A stretch of DNA of 14,575 bases from Streptococcus pneumoniae (GTDB lineage: Bacteria; Bacillota; Bacilli; Lactobacillales; Streptococcaceae). Shown in pieces: positions 7,923 through 13,017 of the stretch. The stretch is taken from positions 1-14,575 of the forward strand of contig NZ_CKYA01000015.1 in NCBI RefSeq assembly GCF_001113365.1, in the 5' to 3' direction. Made by a program: the position numbers and the translations under genes. Within the stretch, counting starts at the first letter, position 1; each line of letters starts with the position of its first letter. Below the pieces are notes generated by a model. It made no database searches, was not told the DNA's origin, and saw only the letters and a list, made by a program, of their open reading frames with translations.

Positions 7923-8291
7923 TTACCTCATATATTTGTCACGAAATGACTGACTTAGAGAATGTGATTGACTAACCTCCACAATCAGCTCTTGAACACA
8001 GGTCAATAAGATTGAAACATGTTCTTGAGTCACTTCATGATTCTGTTTGGCAACGACTAATACCTCATATAAATCACGGCTAATCTGTTCTAACTTTTGT
8101 GATTGCCATAGTGAAAACCACATCTCAATACTTTTATAATCGCCGTCAGTTTTAAAGAGGTTATGACGAAGAAATTCTGAAAAACTCCCTATCTGCTGGT
8201 CCCTCATCATTTCTTTTATCATACTTTCTTCATGTCTCGTCATTCTAAACTGCTTTCTAACGAGCCTAATATCCTGTTTCATTCTATCCAT
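7923..8291 (-). CDS. Second mobilisation accessory protein (Tn5252 Orf10-like)
   Basis: This is a 122-residue, charged, helical protein. The N-terminal part (DIRLVRKQFRMTRHEESM, then GSFSEFLRHNLF) reads like a ribbon-helix-helix DNA-binding domain in which 'F(S/T)EFLR' follows the second helix, as in plasmid/ICE MobC-type auxiliaries. It is the first gene of the mob operon, immediately downstream of the hairpin-rich region proposed as oriT, so binding to those repeats and autoregulation are reasonable inferences. The start is uncertain: the ATG at 8291 has its AAAGG touching the codon, whereas the fourth codon, an ATG at 8282, lies about 8 nt after that site and may be the real start (119 residues). 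Confidence 0.72.
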   Translation of the reverse strand: MDRMKQDIRLVRKQFRMTRHEESMIKEMMRDQQIGSFSEFLRHNLFKTDGDYKSIEMWFSLWQSQKLEQISRDLYEVLVVAKQNHEVTQEHVSILLTCVQELIVEVSQSHSLSQSFRDKYMR

Positions 8292-8309
8292 CCTTTCAAA
8301 TCAGGTATT

Positions 8310-8344
8310 GACTGACAATGTGAGGCAGCCTGACATTGTCAGTC
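8310..8344. repeat. Perfect 12-bp inverted repeat upstream of mob operon
   Basis: GACTGACAATGT (8310-8321) is perfectly repeated in inverse as ACATTGTCAGTC (8333-8344). Within the 11-nt spacer AGG and CCT can pair further, leaving a 3-nt tip. It lies 18 bp before the first accessory gene. It may be the oriT hairpin, a relaxosome-protein site or an autoregulatory operator. Confidence 0.75.
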
Positions 8345-8392
8345 GCTCCTCGAAAGACCTCACTCCTTCCTTGTTCGGTCTTTGCGAGCTCA

Positions 8393-8412
8393 GATATTGT
8401 GTCCACAATATC
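8393..8412. repeat. Perfect 9-bp dyad with 2-bp centre
   Basis: GATATTGTG-TC-CACAATATC is a 20-bp, almost gap-free palindrome inside the candidate oriT. The tight centre is more like a dimeric protein-binding site than a transcription terminator; no T-run follows on either strand. Confidence 0.65.
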
Positions 8413-8436
8413 CCAAAAATCATATCGCCAACCAAC

Positions 8437-8454
8437 CAAAACCTCCTAGTTTTG
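8437..8454. repeat. 6-bp inverted repeat next to the GC-skewed oriT segment
   Basis: CAAAAC-CTCCTA-GTTTTG forms a short hairpin 20 bp from the TTGGTGGC...CCCCAAA segment. It is weak by itself but is the fourth dyad in about 150 bp, supporting an oriT reading. Confidence 0.45.
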
Positions 8455-8589
8455 ACAGCCAACGATAAGATAACTTGGTGGCCTTCGCCCCCCAAACCCC
8501 CAGTGAAAAATCTTAGCTGGATTTTTAAAGTTGAGAAAAGTATAGCAGAAGAAATTTGGGGAAGTTATCACAAAAATTGAAAATGGGAG

Positions 8590-8616
8590 TAAGAAAAAGA
8601 GAGCTGAACGCTCTCT
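8590..8616 (-). terminator. Intrinsic terminator of the ATPase-HNH cassette
   Basis: AGAGAGC (8598-8604) pairs perfectly with GCTCTCT (8610-8616) around a 5-nt loop. On the minus strand the stem runs into TTTTTCTTAC. It lies 6 bp after the HNH stop codon, closing the defence operon before the oriT region. Confidence 0.82.
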
Positions 8617-8621
8617 CGATT

Positions 8622-9566
8622 TTAAAATATATCCTGTACTTCACTCATTTGTCGTCTTTCTTGAAGCATTCTGTTAATTAAATCATACGCTTCAACCTCC
8701 AAGTCTTGAAGAGATTCTAAAACTAAAACTTTTAAGAATTCTAATGTGACAACTCCCTTTAAAATTAAATCTTCTTTATCATCCATAATAAGAGATTGAA
8801 AATACCCCTTAATAAAATCATTTGTTACATTCCCTAATTCTGAAAGCGTATCAATGAGGCTATTCAAAACACTTACACGTGCTACTTCACTATAAGTTTC
8901 ATTCAATTTATAAACTTCCTCGTAAAAGAATCTCAATCTTTGATATTTCAATGGATCAAGTCCGACAACTGACTCGTTCTTTAATTGGATATGCGTAATA
9001 AAATCGTCACCTTTGATATATGTATAACATTTCAAGTATGGTAACAAATTTACAGAATTAAAATACGGATTTAAAACTCCCTGATTTTCTGAATAGCCTA
9101 CAATCGAATTTTTTGAATGATTACACCTATAACACGTTGAAACTAAGTTAATTGGTAAGATAGCAAATTGTGGAAAGATTGATTCTGGTAAAATATGATC
9201 TAAAGTATGTGTTGCATAACCCCATTCGGCATCACAAATTGGACAACATCTAGGTGTAAGTTTGTACAAGTCTCTCCTAAATGAACTTTCTGAAGAGTAA
9301 AACGTCTTGTATAGTTCTTTCATTTTTGATTTTTCAATTCCCAAAACTTCATCTGATTGCTCTAATTTAGAAATCAAAGATTGTAAATTTTCACCAGCCT
9401 CAAGATAGTCGCTTTCAATTTTATTGAAGTATGGTAAAAGACAATTGGATTCATGAAGCTTCCTAATAATACCAGATTTATTATTACCTTGATTTTGTTC
9501 CATGTATCCAACTATTTCATCAATTACATTTGCTATACAAAAGCTTGGTGAACTAATTTTCTTCAT
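8622..9566 (-). CDS. HNH endonuclease, PtuB-like (Septu-type defence)
   Basis: This is a 314-residue nuclease. The HNH/zinc core is clear: CPIC (108-111), THTLDHILP (119-127; Asp123-His124), NLVSTCYRCNHSK (140-152; Cys145, Cys148, Asn149). This four-cysteine HNH form is the one found in retron- and Septu-associated nucleases. The N-terminal 100 residues and the C-terminal 150 are helical and unassigned; the protein is longer than a minimal PtuB as I remember it. Start choice: a longer frame opens with TTG at 9581, but AAGAGG sits 6 nt before the ATG at 9566, which I prefer; this overlaps the ATPase gene by 14 nt, implying coupled translation and a two-protein complex. Expected role: DNA or RNA cleavage licensed by the ATPase upon phage infection (inference from Septu). 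Confidence 0.85.
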   Translation of the reverse strand: MKKISSPSFCIANVIDEIVGYMEQNQGNNKSGIIRKLHESNCLLPYFNKIESDYLEAGENLQSLISKLEQSDEVLGIEKSKMKELYKTFYSSESSFRRDLYKLTPRCCPICDAEWGYATHTLDHILPESIFPQFAILPINLVSTCYRCNHSKNSIVGYSENQGVLNPYFNSVNLLPYLKCYTYIKGDDFITHIQLKNESVVGLDPLKYQRLRFFYEEVYKLNETYSEVARVSVLNSLIDTLSELGNVTNDFIKGYFQSLIMDDKEDLILKGVVTLEFLKVLVLESLQDLEVEAYDLINRMLQERRQMSEVQDIF

Positions 9567-11058
9567 CACTAACCTCTTCAAATTTCTTTACTAGTAATGC
9601 TTCGCTTCCAAAGATAAAATCAATTTTATCTAGTTCAGTTTTATCTTCCTTAATTAAATCCACTATAAATTTGTAAAATCCAGTGTTCCTAAGATCTGTA
9701 CCAAAAATCGCATTATTAATATAACTAATGCTTTCTCCAAAAGTTTTAATTGAAATTGACTCAATTCGATTTTGATTGTTATCAAAATTCCGTACTATCT
9801 TCCTAATATTGATGTGAGCCAGTTCTTGAAGCACAATAGCAGAATGGGTCGCTAATAAACAAACTCCATTGGCATCGCTTATAATTTCATCTATCGCCCG
9901 TATATAAGCTTTTAATAATGGTGGATGTAGAAATAGTTCGGGTTCATCAATAATCACAAAAGTTTTTTCTGAAACATAAATAATTAGATTTAATAAATTT
10001 AGAAGGATAATCTTTTGTCCTGAGCTTAATTTCTTCACATCTTCTAAACTGAAATTTTCCATATCAATAGCGTGTTCAATTTGTAAAAACCATGGATCAA
10101 ATGAAAATTTTTTTATAATATTTCCTAACTTTGTACGGTATCTTTTGCCTACTTCAGTGAACAATTTATGAATATCTTTTGCAATAATTTCGCTTAGATC
10201 TTCAGTATTCGAAAAATTTATTCCTATAAATTTATAAATATCTGAGTCTTCTTTTTTAAAACCCGAATCAAATGGACTATACGAAAAACAAACTAATGAA
10301 TTAAATTGATTAAGATTCGACCTATCAGAATATAATTTTTCTTCAGCATTATCTAGTAAACTTCCATTTTTTTGATAATGATAAAAACTTATAATTTGTT
10401 TCAAAAAATTAGTTTTGCCACTACCATTATTTCCGATAATAGAATACATTGAAGTGGGGATTTTAGAATTAGGATCAACATTGAATTTAAAAATTTCCTC
10501 TTCATTAAGATTAATCAGATTAACTTCATATTTATCCTGATAACTTCCACCTAGAGTAACTCGATGGAACTGATCAATAACTTCATTATAATTATTATTT
10601 CTAAAAAAAGAATCTCTGATTACGTCCTTTTTATGTGCCCAACTGAATATCGTCTGAAAATTAGGGTTATTATATAATTCTTCTAATTTTTCATCATCAA
10701 ATGCAAGGTCTCCTAATATTTTTAAATACTCTATTCTATCTTTTTCATCAAAAATATTATTGAGAAATCTATAATATTCTAAATTTCCTAAAGATATTAT
10801 ATTTTGAGAGTGTAAATTCTTTTTAATTTTGTCAAAAGATATCACATCACTTGAAGAGTATGGATAAACTGTGATGTTAATATTCCCTAAGTCGTTCTTT
10901 TCCCCCTCAAAACAAGCCACTACTTGATATGTTGTTTTAAATCCGTAATCGTCCCAATTATCTTTTGCAAAATAAAATCCATCACTCATATCTTGATCAG
11001 TATCTATTGGCCAATCTGTAGTATAGAAATTTACTTCTGCGAACCTTCTTCTCTTCAT
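9553..11058 (-). CDS. ABC/SMC-type ATPase, PtuA-like (Septu-type defence)
   Basis: This is a 501-residue AAA/ABC ATPase. Walker A GNNGSGKT is at 209-216, the signature LSSGQK at 344-349, Walker B TFVIIDEPE at 366-374 and the H-loop THS at 404-406; FLHPP after Walker B is typical of the overcoming-lysogenisation/PtuA/RecF-like class. All catalytic motifs are intact. About 195 residues precede the ATP-binding core (from FYTTDWPIDTDQDMSDGFYF onward), an unusually long N-terminal region with aromatic beta-rich segments that I cannot assign. The ATG has GGAGG eight bases upstream. The gene overlaps the HNH gene, and together they form a Septu-like sensor/effector pair; a retron version is possible, but no reverse transcriptase is seen. 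Confidence 0.85.
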   Translation of the reverse strand: MKRRRFAEVNFYTTDWPIDTDQDMSDGFYFAKDNWDDYGFKTTYQVVACFEGEKNDLGNINITVYPYSSSDVISFDKIKKNLHSQNIISLGNLEYYRFLNNIFDEKDRIEYLKILGDLAFDDEKLEELYNNPNFQTIFSWAHKKDVIRDSFFRNNNYNEVIDQFHRVTLGGSYQDKYEVNLINLNEEEIFKFNVDPNSKIPTSMYSIIGNNGSGKTNFLKQIISFYHYQKNGSLLDNAEEKLYSDRSNLNQFNSLVCFSYSPFDSGFKKEDSDIYKFIGINFSNTEDLSEIIAKDIHKLFTEVGKRYRTKLGNIIKKFSFDPWFLQIEHAIDMENFSLEDVKKLSSGQKIILLNLLNLIIYVSEKTFVIIDEPELFLHPPLLKAYIRAIDEIISDANGVCLLATHSAIVLQELAHINIRKIVRNFDNNQNRIESISIKTFGESISYINNAIFGTDLRNTGFYKFIVDLIKEDKTELDKIDFIFGSEALLVKKFEEVSDEEN

Positions 11059-11099
11059 CAGTAATCCTCCATGCTAAATAAACTACTAAATAATTTACA

Positions 11100-11186
11100 T
11101 TAGTCTTCAACAAATAGTTCATTCTCAAAAGCCTGACGGAAAGTCTCTTGCTTCTGAGTAATTATTCTTATTTTCCTTCTAGCCAT
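11100..11186 (-). CDS. 28-residue leader ORF of the ATPase-HNH operon
   Basis: The peptide starts MARRKIRIITQKQ and ends FENELFVED: basic first half, acidic tail, no membrane segment. Its ribosome site is the best in the neighbourhood (AAGGAGG, 7 nt before ATG). It lies between the promoter at 11219-11224 and the ATPase gene, whose ATG is 41 nt after its stop, so it is the first cistron of the defence transcript. It may be a small regulatory subunit, a leader peptide controlling translation of the ATPase, or the stub of a lost gene. No family is recognised. Confidence 0.6.
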   Translation of the reverse strand: MARRKIRIITQKQETFRQAFENELFVED

Positions 11187-11218
11187 GATTTACCTCCTTT
11201 CTAAAAGCCTACCTTACC

Positions 11219-11224
11219 ATTATA
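11219..11224 (-). promoter_or_regulatory. -10 element of the defence operon promoter
   Basis: On the minus strand TATAAT (11219-11224) is followed 33 bp later by the leader ORF ATG with its AAGGAGG. No good TTGACA lies at the proper distance; the -35 zone is occupied by GTGAAAAAAA inside the palindrome, suggesting that promoter strength depends on a bound regulator or that the regulator excludes polymerase. Confidence 0.7.
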
Positions 11225-11230
11225 CAAATT

Positions 11231-11254
11231 TTAATGTGATTTTTTTCACATTAA
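11231..11254. promoter_or_regulatory. Perfect CRP/FNR-like palindrome over the -35 region
   Basis: TTAATGTGA-N6-TCACATTAA (11231-11239 and 11246-11254) is a perfect 9-bp inverted repeat containing TGTGA-N6-TCACA, the core of the CRP-family operator. Its centre lies about 30 bp upstream of the expected transcription start of the defence operon, overlapping the -35, so binding there would more probably repress than activate. The spacer is A6 on the minus strand. Which protein binds is unknown; no CRP/FNR gene is in the window. Confidence 0.72.
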
Positions 11255-11261
11255 GAACCTA

Positions 11262-11285
11262 ATACAAAACCACCCTTTCGAGTGG
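11262..11285 (-). terminator. Probable terminator between the small ORFs and the defence operon
   Basis: On the minus strand CCACTC-GAAA-GGGTGG (11270-11285) forms a 6-bp stem, one pair being G-T, with a GAAA tetraloop, followed by TTTTGTAT. It would stop transcripts from the small ORFs at 11364-11749 about 40 bp before the defence promoter, insulating the cassette. Confidence 0.55.
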
Positions 11286-11363
11286 CCTATGATAGGATAC
11301 ACTTTTTAACGATTATAGAAAAGGGGGTGCAATTTTTCCGATTTATACTAAGATACTTTAAAA

Positions 11364-11597
11364 TCAAAAGCAAAATCCGTTATATTCATCGTTGAGAGTG
11401 TTTATAATAGATTCAAGTTTTACTAAAAAATACTGCTCCTCAGAAGTGAGGTAACTACCTGAAGATATCTTTTCAATCAGTTTATTTTTTTCTCCATTTA
11501 ACAATTCAAAAGTAATGTCAGCACATGCATCAAAACCCTCATATTTAGGGCGATCTATACTTGTTTTTATTGCGTTAGAAATAATAGAATCTGTCAT
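11364..11597 (-). CDS. Small soluble hypothetical protein, 77 residues
   Basis: I place the start at the ATG of MTDSIISNAIKTSIDRPKYE because GGAG lies 5 nt before it; a frame opening 12 codons earlier (11633) has its AAGG touching the ATG and lies inside a long hairpin. The protein is acidic and helical, ends in NDEYNGFCF, and has no membrane segment or known motif. It follows the small membrane peptide at 11639-11749 in the same orientation, with a 19-bp inverted repeat between them, and is followed by a likely terminator. The size and pairing would fit an immunity or antitoxin partner, but nothing in the sequence proves this. Confidence 0.4.
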   Translation of the reverse strand: MTDSIISNAIKTSIDRPKYEGFDACADITFELLNGEKNKLIEKISSGSYLTSEEQYFLVKLESIINTLNDEYNGFCF

Positions 11598-11615
11598 AAC
11601 AACTCCAATCTTGGG

Positions 11616-11661
11616 GACACTACAGAAAGGCATTCCTTTTATAATGCCCTTCTGTAGTGTC
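11616..11661. repeat. 19-bp inverted repeat with 8-nt loop
   Basis: GACACTACAGAAAGGCATT (11616-11634) pairs with AATGCCCTTCTGTAGTGTC (11643-11661) with a single mismatch. The minus-strand copy overlaps the last codons of the 36-residue peptide and sits before the 77-residue ORF. No T-run follows on either strand, so it is not a standard terminator; it may be an mRNA stabiliser/processing structure, a site-specific recombination site, or the fused ends of a small transposable repeat. Confidence 0.75.
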
Positions 11662-11749
11662 TCGCTAGCCCTGCATAAACGCTACCGAAGCTCCCCACCG
11701 CTGCAACGAGACACATAAATTTAAAACCTGACGAAATTATTATAGCCAT
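11639..11749 (-). CDS. 36-residue membrane peptide
   Basis: Preferred start ATG at 11749: GGAGGG lies 8 nt upstream. The peptide begins MAIIISSGFKFMCLVAAVGS and continues FGSVYAGLARHYRRAL: a hydrophobic, glycine-spaced single membrane span with a basic tail. The frame also extends upstream to a TTG at 11878, adding an amphipathic stretch, but that start has no ribosome site and abuts a tRNA-like scrap. The size and shape resemble small toxic or bacteriocin-like peptides; no leader with double glycine is seen. It is locally richer in G and C than its neighbours. Function unknown. Confidence 0.4.
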   Translation of the reverse strand: MAIIISSGFKFMCLVAAVGSFGSVYAGLARHYRRAL

Positions 11750-11879
11750 AAACTTGCCCTCCATATCATTCAATACATTGAATAGCCAATCACTCACTAA
11801 GTCTATGAGGATTTCTATTGCTACTTCTACACACAATAGAATAAAGGTAGTGGAGTCTGAAACATCGGTTAGCAGCAAA

Positions 11880-11904
11880 TGATGGGGAGGGGAGTCGAAC
11901 CCCT
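11880..11904 (-). other. tRNA 3'-end-like fragment (T arm plus acceptor strand)
   Basis: On the minus strand AGGGG-TTCGACT-CCCCT has the exact geometry of a tRNA T arm (5-bp stem, 7-nt loop beginning TTCGA). It is followed by CCCCATC-A, in the place of the acceptor 3' strand and discriminator base. Upstream there is no D arm or anticodon arm I can fold, so this is not a complete tRNA. The 3' ends of tRNA or tmRNA genes are common integration sites, so this may be an attachment-site scar. Confidence 0.45.
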
Positions 11905-12054
11905 ATTCCCCGATACCAGAAGGTTTTAAATTACTAAGAATATTCTAGCATGAAATTTTTGAAAAAACAATCAAAACTATCCAACTTACTATTCGTAATT
12001 TCAAAAACAAAATCATAAAAAATGTATCAATTTCAGTACTCACACTTCTGTGTA

Positions 12055-12420
12055 AGTTGCTACGATGAAACGAAAACGTCCTCCTGTCAACTCCATCATA
12101 GTCTCATATCCAATGTGATTGATTTCTTCTGGTGTTAGATTATCATCAGGAGAAAATGATTGGATCAGATGGTGGGCAGGAATATTTTATTGGTGTTTTT
12201 CTTGTCGGTCATTTCTGTATTCGTACAACTTGTCGTTATTGGTAAAGTTGACATTGTACATTTCTACCATCTCTTCATAGCTAGGAAAATCTAAGTAATT
12301 GCTCATACCAAAATCAGATACTAATTTCAAATTGTCCGCTTTATCAGGATTGAGGATATACTTAATTAAACGCCTACGATATTTTTTTCCGTGTGTCGCA
12401 AAATGCTTAGTGACTACCAT
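12055..12420 (-). pseudogene. Relaxase N-terminal remnant (second mob copy)
   Basis: The translation matches the start of the intact relaxase at 5699-7564 (MVVTKHFATHGKKYRRRLIK against MVITKHFTTHGKKYRRRLIK) and stays recognisable to RFRFIVAT, about residue 122. It is interrupted by an in-frame TAA at 12187 within KHQ-stop-NIPAHH, where the intact copy reads KHQKIHAHH. Homology ends abruptly at about 12055, just before the HUH motif, so the fragment cannot be active. Nucleotide divergence is spread over the whole fragment, mostly silent, so it is a relative of the resident copy, not a recent duplicate. Confidence 0.88.
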
Positions 12421-12517
12421 GAAACTCCTTCAATCTTTTCACTTCCACTTGAAATTCTTTCTCCACTTCCTTGACCAACTCTCCGACTCCTTTACTCAGT
12501 TTTTATAACTGTTCCTG
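12407..12517 (-). pseudogene. MobC C-terminal remnant
   Basis: This fragment encodes QEQL-stop-KLSKGVGELVKEVEKE and so on to FHGSH, matching SQEQLKSLSQGINELITEVEKE...FHGNH of the intact MobC-like protein. A TAA replaces the codon after QEQL. Its stop overlaps the relaxase remnant by 14 nt exactly as in the intact operon, proving common descent. The homology begins at CAGGAACAG (12509-12517), where it joins the XRE remnant. Confidence 0.8.
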
Positions 12518-12666
12518 GCAAATAGTGTCTATGAATTCTGTTGAAATGGTACTTGTTCCGTTTTTATAACAGCTAAGGGCTATTGCCTAAAATTTATACA
12601 ATTCGAGCAAATCTGTTTTTGTCAGGCCATGTGTCTTTCGTATAATTTTATATTGTTACCAATTAT
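12515..12666 (-). pseudogene. XRE/Cro-type regulator remnant fused to mobC remnant
   Basis: On the minus strand the frames give an NNIKLYE-like start, then after a frameshift KTHGLTKTDLLELYKF, a stop, and AIALSCYKNGTSTISTEFID followed by TICQ. This reads like a small helix-turn-helix regulator of the type with LTKTDL...NGTSTIST...ICQEL. The expected start codon is ATA (12664-12666), preceded by AAGGAG. At least one frameshift and one stop break it. The end runs in frame into MobC QEQL at CAGGAA, suggesting a microhomology deletion. Confidence 0.5.
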
Positions 12667-12672
12667 AGTATG

Positions 12673-12702
12673 CTCCTTTTACTTGATAACACTATTATAA
12701 CA
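12673..12702 (-). promoter_or_regulatory. Surviving promoter and ribosome site of the decayed XRE gene
   Basis: On the minus strand TGTTATAAT (12694-12702) is an extended -10, and AAGGAG (12673-12678) follows at the usual distance before the decayed start codon. The expression signals are intact although the gene is broken, so this remnant may still be transcribed leftward through the mob remnants. Confidence 0.5.
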
Positions 12703-12965
12703 TTTAAAAATAAAAAAACATGTTCTAAATTAATAGAAAGTATAATTCTAAAATTAGAATTTTTCGTGATAATCCTATAAAATGCTACTTTTCTAATAAA
12801 CTTGTACTTATTTCCTTCAAACTACACAATTCTCTAGTTGTTGTAAGTTTGTAATTGACTCAAAAGTATTCGATATAATTTCAAAACAGTGTTTTAATTT
12901 ATAGTTGGCCAATATCATCTAATTTTAACTAAAAAATCATTATACAAATCAAACAACTAAAAATG
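12703..12965. other. AT-rich non-coding stretch
   Basis: I see no open frame with a ribosome site, tRNA or hairpin of note here apart from a small AATTCTAATTTTAGAATT-like dyad near 12750-12768. It separates the decayed mobilisation remnant from the TIR gene and ends with its promoter. Confidence 0.6.
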
Positions 12966-12971
12966 AATTTA

Positions 12972-12980
12972 TGGTATACT
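12972..12980 (+). promoter_or_regulatory. Extended -10 promoter of the TIR gene
   Basis: TGGTATACT (12972-12980) is an extended -10 (TGnTATACT). The expected -35 position holds only AACAAC, consistent with an extended -10 promoter. GTAGGAGAG follows before the TTG start at 13018. Confidence 0.6.
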
Positions 12981-13017
12981 AGTGATAATAAATAGTTATC
13001 GGTAGGAGAGATATATT

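Larger units (their letters stand above)
8300..8520 (-). other. Candidate origin of transfer (oriT) and mob promoter region
   Basis: This roughly 300-bp non-coding gap (8292-8621) upstream of the mob operon is packed with dyads: 8310-8344, 8351-8386 (AAAGACC against GGTCTTT), 8393-8412, 8437-8454 and 8475-8495. It also has a strikingly GC-skewed stretch, ATAACTTGGTGGCC followed by TTCGCCCCCCAAACCCCC, with a GGC-CTTC-GCC mini-hairpin. Its place next to the relaxosome genes, its repeat density and its base composition unlike its surroundings fit an oriT; the nic position cannot be fixed by eye. Open frames across it on both strands look like by-products. Confidence 0.6.

Noticed and set aside
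8301..8495. 64-codon minus-strand frame (MGGEGHQVILSL...)
   Set aside because: It spans the dyads of the candidate oriT, its composition follows those repeats, and no ribosome site is seen; treated as a chance frame.
8308..8580. 90-codon plus-strand frame over the same region
   Set aside because: Antisense to the previous one, built from the inverted repeats, and no Shine-Dalgarno; opposite to all neighbouring genes.
8622..11285. Retron with ATPase and HNH effectors
   Set aside because: No reverse transcriptase frame or msr/msd-like structured RNA was seen near the pair; the space upstream holds only a 28-codon ORF and promoter.
11515..11718. 67-codon plus-strand frame
   Set aside because: It crosses the 19-bp inverted repeat and is antisense to both small minus-strand ORFs; no ribosome site.
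11639..11878. Longer 79-codon version of the small membrane peptide starting at TTG
   Set aside because: The TTG has no ribosome site and touches the tRNA-like scrap; the ATG at 11749 has GGAGGG at proper spacing.
11880..11935. Complete tRNA or tmRNA gene
   Set aside because: Only the T arm and acceptor 3' strand fold; there is no D arm, anticodon arm or matching acceptor 5' strand (GATGGGG) at the right distance.
12299..12508. 69-codon plus-strand frame
   Set aside because: Antisense to the relaxase and MobC remnants, which have clear homologues in the window.
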